Assembly: GCF_019511605.1 (NCBI RefSeq)
Contig: NZ_JAEUAV010000002.1
Location: forward strand, 124,001-188,000
Origin: Paraburkholderia phenoliruptrix
GTDB taxonomy: Bacteria; Pseudomonadota; Gammaproteobacteria; Burkholderiales; Burkholderiaceae
Length of the DNA stretch: 64,000 bases
Reading direction: 5' to 3'
Of this stretch, positions 30,756-38,680 are shown piece by piece. Within the stretch, counting starts at the first letter, position 1. Every line of letters begins with the position of its first letter. A program made the position numbers and the translations under genes. The notes under the pieces are model-generated. The model saw nothing but the letters and a program-made list of their open reading frames with translations, searched no databases and had not been told where the DNA came from.

Positions 30756-31355
30756 ATGAGTAACTTGCTTCGCAATCTGACCTCGCGTGGGCTGAGTTTT
30801 GCCCACCTCGCGAAAGTGCCGGCGCGCGCCGGCGACGATACGCCGCCGCCCGACGACAAGGGCAAGAACGGCAAAAGCGCCGAAGGCGACGATCAGGAAA
30901 ACAACGATCAGAACCATGAGAACGGCGATGCACGGGGCGCCGGCGCCGAAGGTGACGATCAGCCGCCGGAGAACGGCAAGGGCGGCAAGAATGGCAAAGC
31001 CGAAAGCGACGACAAGGAAAACGCCGACGACGATGACGACGAGGAAGAGATGCGCGGTAGCAGCGCGTCGGCACAGGCCCGTCGCCGCGAGCGCATGCGT
31101 TGCGCAACGATCATGGGATCGGCCGCAGCCGGCAAGAACCCGGTTCTTGCGGCAAACCTCGCTTTCAACACGTCGATGACGCGCAAGGAAGCGCTCGCGG
31201 TGCTCGGGGGCACGCCTGCTCCGGCCGCAGCTGCACCCGTTGCTCGCCGCAATCCGCAGCTGGGCGCCGGCGGCGAACGCGGCATCAGTTCGGAGCAGGC
31301 GATTGCTTCGAGCTGGGAAACCGCGATGCAGAGAGCTCGACCGCCCAAGCGCTAA
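30756..31355 (+). CDS. Putative scaffold-like acidic protein
   Basis: 199 residues. Residues ~25-105 are extremely acidic and low-complexity (runs of Asp, Glu, Asn, Gly, Lys). The C-terminal half is helical (RRRERMRCATIMGSAAAGKNPVLAANLAFNTSMTRKEALAVLGG). Acidic helical scaffold proteins lie at this place between protease and decoration protein. The function is inferred from position and composition. Confidence 0.6.
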   Translation: MSNLLRNLTSRGLSFAHLAKVPARAGDDTPPPDDKGKNGKSAEGDDQENNDQNHENGDARGAGAEGDDQPPENGKGGKNGKAESDDKENADDDDDEEEMRGSSASAQARRRERMRCATIMGSAAAGKNPVLAANLAFNTSMTRKEALAVLGGTPAPAAAAPVARRNPQLGAGGERGISSEQAIASSWETAMQRARPPKR

Positions 31356-31395
31356 TTCGCGACTCTTCGTCAATCCAATTTAGAGGTAGCAAATC

Positions 31396-32052
31396 ATGGC
31401 TCAAACCCCTCTCGTCGAAGGCCGTCACGATGGTGGCTTTATGGTCAGCGAAGCACGCGGCCATCGTTCCTTCGATCGCGGCATCCTTAGCGGTGCAGTC
31501 AAACACCTGGCTGGCACCGTGCTTGGCAAGAAAACGGGTGGCACGGCGGTCGCCGCGGCTAAAGCCGGCAACACCGGGAACGGCACGTTCACGCTTGATG
31601 CGACAACGCCGGTCGTGGGCAATGCGCAGCCCGGCGTGTATGTCGTGCGTTGCACGACCGCGGCTGCCAACGGCGGCACTTTCCGCGTGTTCGATCCGAC
31701 CGGCGACGTTATCGGCGACGTCGTCGTAGGCGCGACGTTCAACGACCAGATCAAGTTTGTGATCGCTGACGGCGCCACCGACTTCGCAGTCGGTGACGAG
31801 TTCGACGTCACCGTCTCGGCGCTTTCGAAGACCTATGTGCCGCTGAGCCTGACAGCGACGGACGGCTCGCAGATTGCCGCCGGCATCTCGTTCGCGAATG
31901 TCGACGCCACGCTAGCTGACCAGACCGGCACCGTCGTCACGCGAGATTGCGAAGTCAACGGCTCTGAGCTGTTCTGGCCCACGGGCGCCACCAACGCGCA
32001 AATCGCTACCGGTACCGCGCAGCTCGCAGCCCTGGGAATCATTGTCCGCTGA
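31396..32052 (+). CDS. Head decoration protein (gpD-like)
   Basis: 218 residues. N-terminus GRHDGGFMVSEARGHRSFDRGILSGAVKHLAGTVLGK and C-terminus LSLTATDGSQIAAGISFANVDATLADQTGTVVTRDCEVNGSELFWP match the gpD/HDPD family. An extra ~90-residue beta-rich insert (TGNGTFTLDATTPVVGNAQPGVYVVRCTT...) separates them and makes it about twice the length of lambda gpD. An AGAGGTAG Shine-Dalgarno precedes the ATG. Confidence 0.85.
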   Translation: MAQTPLVEGRHDGGFMVSEARGHRSFDRGILSGAVKHLAGTVLGKKTGGTAVAAAKAGNTGNGTFTLDATTPVVGNAQPGVYVVRCTTAAANGGTFRVFDPTGDVIGDVVVGATFNDQIKFVIADGATDFAVGDEFDVTVSALSKTYVPLSLTATDGSQIAAGISFANVDATLADQTGTVVTRDCEVNGSELFWPTGATNAQIATGTAQLAALGIIVR

Positions 32053-32124
32053 TCTCCAGAAGTACTTCTCTTTAAGGTAAATGTCGGCCGCGCAAGCGGC
32101 CATTATTATTTCTGGGAGCCAATA

Positions 32125-33162
32125 ATGGCCAGTTTGGACGTATTTCATCAGGATGCGTTTTCGACCATCCAACTGACGACCGCGGTCGAGAAATTTCCGT
32201 TTCAGCCCACCGGCCTGGGCGATCTGAACATCTTCGAGCCGGACCCGATCCGCACGACCATGCTCGCGGTCGAACAGCGTCAGGGCAAGCTTGTTATCGT
32301 GCCGTTCAGCGAGCGCGGTCAGGAAGGCACGCAGCGTACGACCGAAACCCGCGAAGCTCGTTTCTTCAAGGTGCCGCGGATCATGCATTCGGACACTCTG
32401 AAGGCGAACGAAATTCAGGACATCCGGGCATTCGGTACGGAATCCGAGCTGATGCAGGTTCAGGCGGAAGTCGCTCGCCGTCTGAATGGACCGACGGGCC
32501 TTACGAGCAATATCGAATACACGTGGGAGTATCACCGCCTCGCGGCCGTTCAAGGGCAACTGCTCGATGCAGACGGGACCGTCAAATACAACTGGTTCGA
32601 CGAGTTCGGTATCACCCCGGCGACCGAAGTTCCCTTCGATCTCGCCGCTGGTACGGCCAACAGCCTGCGTCCGATCATCAACGGAATCGTGCGTTCGATG
32701 GCTCGGAAAGCGCAGGGCGCGTTCTTGCCGACGACGAAGGTCTATGCCCTTTGCGGGGACGTGTTCTACGACGAGTTCGTGAACCATCCTGACGTGATCC
32801 GGACGTACGTCAACTGGAGCGCTGCCAAGGATCTGCGCGACGGCACGCAGGGCGGTGCGTTCGAAGCGTTTCCGTTTGCCGGCGTCGTGTGGTCCAACTA
32901 TCGGGGCTCGGACGACAACACTACGCTGAAAATCCCGGACGACAAGGTCAAATTCTTCCCGGTCGGTGCACCCGGCGTCTTTCGCGTCGCATACGCCCCG
33001 GGCGAGTCGTTCGAGTGGGTCAATACCCCGGGCAAGCCGATCTATGTGCTTCCGATCATCGATCGCGACCGCAACGCGTGGTGGAAGATGGAGGTGTACA
33101 GCTACCCGCTGCACATCTGCACGCGGCCTGAAGTGTTGCAGACCGGCCGCGCCGGCACCTGA
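32125..33162 (+). CDS. Major capsid protein (gpE family)
   Basis: 345 residues, the length of lambda gpE (341). TTAVEKFPFQPTGLGDLNIFEPDPIRTTMLAVEQRQGKLVIVPFSERGQEG and FFKVPRIMHSDTLKANEIQDIRAFGTESEL are hallmarks of the GpE family. Strong Shine-Dalgarno GGGAG upstream. The hairpin at 32086-32101 just upstream might stabilise its mRNA. Confidence 0.93.
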   Translation: MASLDVFHQDAFSTIQLTTAVEKFPFQPTGLGDLNIFEPDPIRTTMLAVEQRQGKLVIVPFSERGQEGTQRTTETREARFFKVPRIMHSDTLKANEIQDIRAFGTESELMQVQAEVARRLNGPTGLTSNIEYTWEYHRLAAVQGQLLDADGTVKYNWFDEFGITPATEVPFDLAAGTANSLRPIINGIVRSMARKAQGAFLPTTKVYALCGDVFYDEFVNHPDVIRTYVNWSAAKDLRDGTQGGAFEAFPFAGVVWSNYRGSDDNTTLKIPDDKVKFFPVGAPGVFRVAYAPGESFEWVNTPGKPIYVLPIIDRDRNAWWKMEVYSYPLHICTRPEVLQTGRAGT

Positions 33163-33164
33163 TC

Positions 33165-33515
33165 GTGCCGTTCGATTGGCGCGCCGTCACCGACAGGATG
33201 AACGGCGTGGTGATGCAGACGTTCGGCGAAGAAGAGCGGGTGCTGTTCATGCCGGCGAATGGCGATACGCCATACGAAGTCGACGGCGTGTTCGATGAAG
33301 CCTTTCTCGATCTCATCATCGTCGATGGCGCGCAGGTAGCGACTGTTCAACCCCGCCTCGGCATCCAGCTCTCCCAGTTCACCCATGCGCCCGCGCAGGA
33401 CGATCAGCTGCAGATCATCCGCACGGGGGCCATGTATGTCGTGCGCGAAGCACGGCTGGATGGCTGGGGTGGTGGTGGTCTGATGCTAAACCTTGTGGGG
33501 AGTGGAAATGGCTAG
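33165..33515 (+). CDS. Head-tail joining protein (gpFII-like)
   Basis: 116 residues from a GTG at 33165, 2 bp after the capsid stop. YEVDGVFDEAFLDLIIVDGAQVATVQPRLGIQLSQFTHAPAQDDQLQIIRTGAMYVVREARLDGWGGGGLMLNL is the gpFII-type beta-barrel pattern. Overlaps the next gene by 8 bp. Confidence 0.72.
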   Translation: MPFDWRAVTDRMNGVVMQTFGEEERVLFMPANGDTPYEVDGVFDEAFLDLIIVDGAQVATVQPRLGIQLSQFTHAPAQDDQLQIIRTGAMYVVREARLDGWGGGGLMLNLVGSGNG

Positions 33516-34116
33516 TCCGACGGGCCGCTCGGCCATGCGCAAGCTGGTTGTAGCGGCGCTGCAGGCGACGGCCACAGCACCGACGATCCAGTCGCCGGGA
33601 GACTGGAGCGTGCCGCCGGCGAAGCTACCGGCTATCCTCGTGCGCTGTGGCGACGAGCAGAAGACATCGTTGGGACCTGTCGGCGAGACCGAGTTCAACA
33701 CTGACTTTGTCATCGAAATCCGCGGCATCGTGTCCGGAGCGACGGCGGAAGCCGCTCAAGACGCTCTGGAAGACCTCGGTGCGACGATCGAAGACGTGGT
33801 TCTCCGCAATATCGGTATCCGCAAGGTGACACAGGATTTCCCGAGGATCACCAGCGCAACAGAGATCAAGTCAGACGGGCAACTGCACTTCGGCGCAGTC
33901 AGCATCGCGATGCATTTCCAGATCTTCGAGGCGTTCGATCCGGACGTGACGACGTCTCTGCAAGAGATGTCGCTCACGGCCGACCTCCGAAACGTCTACG
34001 ACCCGAACGGCACTTACCCCAATCCGCCATTCCCTGATTCAGTCCAGCCGGCGCCGCGCACATCGGGCCCCGACGGCCGCGCAGAAGGCGGCTTCGATAT
34101 TGAACTTCCCCAATAG
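33508..34116 (+). CDS. Tail terminator / completion-like protein
   Basis: 202 residues from the ATG at 33508 (GGGGAGTGGAA upstream). TGRSAMRKLVVAALQATATAPTIQSPGDW, LPAILVRCGDEQKT, FNTDFVIEIRGIV and AAQDALEDLGATIEDVVLRNI have the look of gpU-type tail-terminator folds (alternating strands and two helices). Its place between head-joiner and sheath genes supports this. Confidence 0.58.
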   Translation: MASPTGRSAMRKLVVAALQATATAPTIQSPGDWSVPPAKLPAILVRCGDEQKTSLGPVGETEFNTDFVIEIRGIVSGATAEAAQDALEDLGATIEDVVLRNIGIRKVTQDFPRITSATEIKSDGQLHFGAVSIAMHFQIFEAFDPDVTTSLQEMSLTADLRNVYDPNGTYPNPPFPDSVQPAPRTSGPDGRAEGGFDIELPQ

Positions 34117-34125
34117 GAGCGACGC

Positions 34126-34320
34126 ATGTTCGTCAAACCCGCACCGGGTCTGAAGATTCGCGACCCTCAACTGAAGGACCTGATTCCGGACGATGGCCGG
34201 AACGTGTCGGACGACGACCTGTATTGGCACCGCCGCTTGCGCGATGGTGACGTCGTCCTGGTTGAAAAGACCAATGCGCCGGCATCCACACAGCCCGCGC
34301 GTAACATCGGGAGCGAATAA
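34126..34320 (+). CDS. DUF2635 protein (Mu gp38-like)
   Basis: 64 residues. FVKPAPGLKIRDPQLKDLIPDDGRNVSDDDLYWHRRLRDGDVV is the DUF2635 signature. This family always precedes the sheath gene in Mu-type tails. Marks the change from lambda-like head to Mu-like tail genes. Confidence 0.85.
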   Translation: MFVKPAPGLKIRDPQLKDLIPDDGRNVSDDDLYWHRRLRDGDVVLVEKTNAPASTQPARNIGSE

Positions 34321-34322
34321 TC

Positions 34323-35819
34323 GTGACCGTTCCGTTCAAAAATATCCCGGCTGGCGACCAGATCCGCGTTCCGCTGTTCTACGCGGAGGTCGACAACAGC
34401 CAGGCGAACACCGCGACGCAGTCGCAGCGCGCGCTCATCATCGGCCAGATCACCGCGGCCGGTACCGGTGTCGCAAACACGCCGACCATCTGCCAAGGCA
34501 AGTCGGACGCGAAGACGGTAGGCGGCCCCGGTTCGATGCTTGCACTCATGACGGCGGCATATCGCGACAGCGACAGCTTCGGCGAGGTCTGGTATCTGCC
34601 ACTGGCCGACGACGGCAGCGCCGTCGCGGCGAGCGGATCCATCAACTTCCTGACTGCCGCCACGGCGACCGGTGTCCTCTTCCTGTATCTGGGCGGTCAG
34701 CTCGTCACGCAGACGGTCAACGCGTCGCTCACGCCTGCACAGATCGCCGCGGCGCTCGCCGCGACAGTCAACGCTGCGACGGACCTGCCGGTAACTGCCG
34801 CTGTCGATGGCACGACCACCAGTAAGGTGAACTTCACGGCGAAGAACAAGGGTCTCGCCGGAAACGACATCGACATCAGCGTGAACTACAGGGGGACGAG
34901 GAACGGTGAAGTCACCCCGGCCGGCCTGACCTTCACGATCGTCGGGATGAGCGGCGGCCTGGTCAATCCGTCTCTGACGGCTGGTCTGTCGAACCTTGCG
35001 GACATGCCGTTCGACTTTATCGCCATGCCGTACACGGACTCGACGTCGCTTGACGCGGTGAAGTCGTTCCTGAATGACCAGAACGGCCGTTGGGCATGGT
35101 CCAAGGGCATCTACGGGCATTTCTTTGCGTTTTATCGCGGCACCGTCGGCGCCCTCACGACATTCGGTGTCACGCGCAACGATCAGCACGGCACCGTGAT
35201 GGGTTTCAACGGCTCTCCGACGCCGGCATGGGTCGCAGCCGCCGACCTGTGCGGCGCAGCGGCTGTCGCATTGCGTGCGGATCCGGGCCTCCCGCTTCAG
35301 ACCGTCGCGCTGTCGACGTTCCTTGCACCGCCAGTCGAGGCGCGTTTCGAGTTCACGGATCGCAACACGCTGCTTTTCGACGGCATCTCAACCTTCACCG
35401 TCGCCGATGACGGTACGGTCGCGATCGAAAACCTGATCACGACCTACCAGAAAAACGCCTTTGGACAGCCGGACAACAGCTATCTGGAGGTCGAAACGCT
35501 GTTCCTGCTGATGTACGTAATCCGCCGCCTGAAGGGCGTCGTCACGAGCAAATATGCCCGCAAGAAGCTCGCCGCGAACGGCACACGCTTTGCGCCGGGC
35601 GCCAACATCGTCACGCCAAACATGATCCGCGCGGATCAAATCGCTGAATATCAGGCGATGGAGTACGAGGGCTACGTTCAGAACAGCGACGCGTTCGCGG
35701 CAGGCCTCATCGTCGAGCAGGACTCGCAGAACCCCAGCCGGATCAACGAGCTGTGGGATGGCGTCCTGATCGACGGTCTCCGCATCTTCGCGCTGCTCGC
35801 TCAGTTCCGCCTGCAGTAA
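34323..35819 (+). CDS. Tail sheath protein (Mu gpL-like)
   Basis: 498 residues from a GTG at 34323. PFKNIPAGDQIRVPLFYAEVDNSQA and the middle insert (AAALAATVNAATDLPVTAAVDGTTTSKVNFTAKNKGLAGNDIDISVNYRG), then ADMPFDFIAMPYTDSTSLDAVKSFLND, TLLFDGISTFTVADDG and YLEVETLFLLMYVIRRLKGVV match the subtilisin-like contractile sheath family at full length. Indicates a myovirus. Confidence 0.92.
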   Translation: MTVPFKNIPAGDQIRVPLFYAEVDNSQANTATQSQRALIIGQITAAGTGVANTPTICQGKSDAKTVGGPGSMLALMTAAYRDSDSFGEVWYLPLADDGSAVAASGSINFLTAATATGVLFLYLGGQLVTQTVNASLTPAQIAAALAATVNAATDLPVTAAVDGTTTSKVNFTAKNKGLAGNDIDISVNYRGTRNGEVTPAGLTFTIVGMSGGLVNPSLTAGLSNLADMPFDFIAMPYTDSTSLDAVKSFLNDQNGRWAWSKGIYGHFFAFYRGTVGALTTFGVTRNDQHGTVMGFNGSPTPAWVAAADLCGAAAVALRADPGLPLQTVALSTFLAPPVEARFEFTDRNTLLFDGISTFTVADDGTVAIENLITTYQKNAFGQPDNSYLEVETLFLLMYVIRRLKGVVTSKYARKKLAANGTRFAPGANIVTPNMIRADQIAEYQAMEYEGYVQNSDAFAAGLIVEQDSQNPSRINELWDGVLIDGLRIFALLAQFRLQ

Positions 35820-35840
35820 CCAGTTTTTCTACCGGCATTG

Positions 35841-35865
35841 GCCGCCTTCGGGCGGCTTCTCTTTT
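35841..35865 (+). terminator. Hairpin with T-rich tail between sheath and tube genes
   Basis: GCCGCC-ttcg-GGCGGC followed by TTCTCTTTTT in the 59-bp gap. Could lower tube expression or act as an mRNA stabiliser; the downstream genes have no obvious promoter of their own. Confidence 0.6.
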
Positions 35866-35878
35866 TGTGAGTTCATAA

Positions 35879-36247
35879 ATGTCGAATACCACGAACCGCA
35901 TTGCCGGGACGGCATACCTGGCTGTCGACGGCACCTCGTACCCCGTTGCCGGCGACTTCGAATACGACCCTAGCTCGGTCACGCGCGAGACGCTCGCGGG
36001 TCAGTCAGGCGTCGACGGCTTCAGCGAAAAGCCGAAGGCGGGCCAGATCAAGGCAACGCTGCGCGACATGGGTGGTCTGACGCTCGCAGCGATCAACGCC
36101 ATGGACAACGTCACGGTGACCGTGGAGCTCGCGAATGGCAAGACGGTCATTGGTCGGAACATGTGGACGGTTGATCCGCAGGGCGCTAAGGCCGAGGACG
36201 CGACCGTGCCGGTCACGTGGGAAGGTCCGAGCGTGACGGAGCACTAA
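35879..36247 (+). CDS. Tail tube protein (Mu gpM-like)
   Basis: 122 residues. NRIAGTAYLAVDGTSYPVAGDFEYDPSSVTRETLAGQSGVDGFSEKPKAGQIKATLRDMGGLTLAAINAMDNVTVTVELANGKTVIGRNMW is the Tail_tube family pattern. Normal length and position after the sheath. Confidence 0.92.
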   Translation: MSNTTNRIAGTAYLAVDGTSYPVAGDFEYDPSSVTRETLAGQSGVDGFSEKPKAGQIKATLRDMGGLTLAAINAMDNVTVTVELANGKTVIGRNMWTVDPQGAKAEDATVPVTWEGPSVTEH

Positions 36248-36250
36248 TTG

Positions 36251-36811
36251 ATGGAATCGACGAAGATCATCACTTTCCGCAAGCCGATCACCGTCGGCGC
36301 CGGCGAAGGTGCGAAGACGTACGAATCCGTGACGCTGCGCGAGCCGCTTGCCGGCGATTACGAGACGGCCGAGAAGAACGCGGGCAAGTACGGCTTCCTC
36401 GTTGCGCTCATCGCGCTGATCTCCGCGGTGCCGATCGACGCCGTCGACCAGATGTTCGGCAGCCAGCTCGACGAGGCGGAAGACTATTTCGCCACGTTCG
36501 CCGACGGCGTGAGCGATCCGACACAGCGCAGCGCCGATGAAATGACGCTGCTGCTCCAGCAGCCGGTGCAGATCACCGAAGACAACACCAGCCTGAATGC
36601 CGCGTCGCTCGACCTGTGCGAACCGACGAACCAGCAGCGCCGGAAAGCGCGCGCTGCCGGCGGCCCCTTCGCAGCATCCGTCGCGTTGATTTCCGACGTC
36701 GCGAAGGTGCCGAAAAAGACCGTACGCGCGATGTGCGCCCGCGACTTCCTCACGGCCGTGGGCTACTTCAACGGTTTTCAGATCGGGCGGCGGACAGACT
36801 CGGACGACTGA
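36251..36811 (+). CDS. Tail assembly chaperone (Mu gp41-like)
   Basis: 186 residues from the ATG at 36251. ITFRKPITVGAGEGAKTYESVTLREPLAGDYETAEKNAGKYGFLVALIALISAVPIDAVDQMFGSQLDEAEDYFATF matches the family that includes Mu gp41 and P2 E. A second frame at -1 opens across its 3' end and encodes a conserved-looking C-terminal extension (next entry), the usual two-product layout of tail-chaperone genes. Confidence 0.85.
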   Translation: MESTKIITFRKPITVGAGEGAKTYESVTLREPLAGDYETAEKNAGKYGFLVALIALISAVPIDAVDQMFGSQLDEAEDYFATFADGVSDPTQRSADEMTLLLQQPVQITEDNTSLNAASLDLCEPTNQQRRKARAAGGPFAASVALISDVAKVPKKTVRAMCARDFLTAVGYFNGFQIGRRTDSDD

Positions 36812-36987
36812 TCGCCGCCAACGCGACATACGTGCCCGCCGACTGGGAACAGTGGATAGCTGATGCCGCTCATTTTTGGAGCATCGCGCCCGCCAGCGTC
36901 TGGGCAATGACCTGGTCCGAAACGGAGTGGCACCTGATAGAAGCGCACCGGATTCGCGGCGCGACTGGAACACCCAATGGCCAATAA
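36808..36987 (+). CDS. -1 frame C-terminal extension of tail chaperone
   Basis: In the -1 frame relative to the chaperone gene the sequence reads LIAANATYVPADWEQWIADAAHFWSIAPASVWAMTWSETEWHLIEAHRIRGATG, a protein-like, Trp-rich segment with no good start codon (only CTG at 36808 or GTG at 36832), ending inside the tape-measure start. It is probably made as a fusion by ribosomal frameshifting, as in lambda G-GT. A possible slip site is G-AAA-AAG at 36712-36718; a site closer to the stop is also possible. Confidence 0.6.
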   Translation: MIAANATYVPADWEQWIADAAHFWSIAPASVWAMTWSETEWHLIEAHRIRGATGTPNGQ

Positions 36988-38680
36988 GATTCAGTTCGTC
37001 ATCACCGCTGTCGACCGCGCGACGTCCACCGTGCGGAAGGTCAAGGGATCGATTGCGAGCACGGTATCGCCAGTCACCGATCTCGCGAAATCGCTTGGCT
37101 CTCTCAGCCGCGAAACCGGGCTGTCGCGCCTGACGCGTGGCCTGCTGGGCGCCGCTCGGGCGGCCGGCTCGCTCGCGAGCAAGCTGGTCATGCGCGCCAC
37201 GCCGCTCGGTCTGCTCGGCGGCCTAGGATCCGCGGCTGGCCTCGCAGCAATCATCACGGGATGGGGGCGAGCGGGTCAGGAGCTCGACCGCACATCCGCG
37301 CTGCTCGGCGTGAACACGGATGAGTTGCAGCAATACCGCGGGGTGGCACGCCTCGCCGGCCTGTCGACGGAGAGCATGGACGCGTCGCTGCAGCAGCTCG
37401 GCGACACGATGCAGGGTGCAGTCAACGGCCGCGCACCTGAAGCGCTGGCCCTCATGAGCGCATGGCGTATCGGGCTGCACAAGACGGCCGACGGCGCCGT
37501 TGACACCTCGCGCGCGTTACTCGACGTATCGAAGGCGATTCAGTCGAACATGCGCGCCGGCGGCACTGTGCAATCGGCGCGCCAAATTGCGCAGGCCTTC
37601 GGCGTTGAAGCGCTGCTACCGATTCTGCTGAAAGGGCCGGCTGCGATTCAGGACCTAGTACGTCAGTTCGACGATCTGCATGCGGCGATGAGTGGGGACT
37701 CGATCCGCCAAGCCGACGAATATGCGCAGAACATCGCAAAACTGGAAATCTCGGTCGAATCTCTGCGGAATTCGCTCGGCAACGCGCTGATTCCAGTCCT
37801 TCAGCCCGCCATCCAGCTGATGACTGAATGGCTCGCTGTGCCTGAGAACAAGGAAAAGCTGATAGATGGCGTCGCCGGCGCCGTGCGCTGGCTGTCCGAT
37901 GAGGTGAAGAGCTTCGACTGGGACAAGGCGAAGAAGGGCGCAAACGAGTTCTTCGACCTTCTCTCGCGTACCTATGAGCTGCTGCAGCGCGTCAGCCGCA
38001 CGACGTCTCGGGTCGGCGAGGGGTTCGAGCGGCTTGGCAACGGCCTGCGCGGGAACGGCTTCAGCACCAACGCGGAACTCGCCGCCGGCGTCAATGGCAA
38101 CACGACATCTGCCGTTCAGTTCTTCGAATCGCGCGGCTGGTCGCACGCACAGGCGCTCGGCATCGCCGCGAATCTGCAAGCCGAAAGCGCGGTGGATCCA
38201 ACAGCGGTGGGCGATAACGGAAAGGCCTATGGGATCGCACAGTGGCACAAGGATCGTCAGGACGCGTTCCAGAAGTGGGCCGGCAACTGGATCGGCAACT
38301 CGACGCTCGAGCAACAGCTCGGCTTCGTCGACTACGAATTGCGCCAGGGCGGTGAAAAGCAGGCGGGCGCGGCGCTCGCCTGCGCGAGTACACCCGAGGA
38401 GGCCGCCAGTATTGTTTCGCGTCTTTACGAGCGGCCACAGGCGGCCGATGCGGAGGCGGCGCGGCGCGCACAACTGGCGACAAGCCTGGGCGGTTTCTAT
38501 GGCTCGGCAGGCTCTGTCGACAATACGCAGGCATCGCTGAGCCAGGGTGAATCGGTCGTGAAAGTGGACATCCATCTGAAAGGCGCACCGCGAGGCACGC
38601 GGACGTCGGTGAGCTCGTCGCGCAACGTCGATACGAACGTGCGCACCGGCTCGACGATGGATCTTGGAGCAGCGACATGA
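36977..38680 (+). CDS. Tail tape measure protein with lysozyme-like domain
   Basis: 567 residues. The N-terminus FVITAVDRATSTVRKVKGSI and the Ala/Gly-rich helical membrane-like region around residues 50-100 are tape-measure features, but the length is short. Residues ~373-490 (FFESRGWSHAQALGIAANLQAESAVDPTAVGDNGKAYGIAQWHKDRQDAFQKWAG) are a tail-associated lysozyme domain with Glu in LQAES as probable catalyst, used to pierce peptidoglycan on entry. Overlaps the gpN gene by 4 bp. Confidence 0.85.
   Translation: MANKIQFVITAVDRATSTVRKVKGSIASTVSPVTDLAKSLGSLSRETGLSRLTRGLLGAARAAGSLASKLVMRATPLGLLGGLGSAAGLAAIITGWGRAGQELDRTSALLGVNTDELQQYRGVARLAGLSTESMDASLQQLGDTMQGAVNGRAPEALALMSAWRIGLHKTADGAVDTSRALLDVSKAIQSNMRAGGTVQSARQIAQAFGVEALLPILLKGPAAIQDLVRQFDDLHAAMSGDSIRQADEYAQNIAKLEISVESLRNSLGNALIPVLQPAIQLMTEWLAVPENKEKLIDGVAGAVRWLSDEVKSFDWDKAKKGANEFFDLLSRTYELLQRVSRTTSRVGEGFERLGNGLRGNGFSTNAELAAGVNGNTTSAVQFFESRGWSHAQALGIAANLQAESAVDPTAVGDNGKAYGIAQWHKDRQDAFQKWAGNWIGNSTLEQQLGFVDYELRQGGEKQAGAALACASTPEEAASIVSRLYERPQAADAEAARRAQLATSLGGFYGSAGSVDNTQASLSQGESVVKVDIHLKGAPRGTRTSVSSSRNVDTNVRTGSTMDLGAAT

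Noticed and set aside
32086..32101. Hairpin GGCCGC-gcaa-GCGGCC before the capsid gene as a terminator
   Set aside because: It is followed by ATTATTATTTC rather than a T-run; more likely an mRNA-stabilising stem.
31912..33114. 400-codon leftward frame
   Set aside because: Fully antisense to the major capsid gene; no domain seen.
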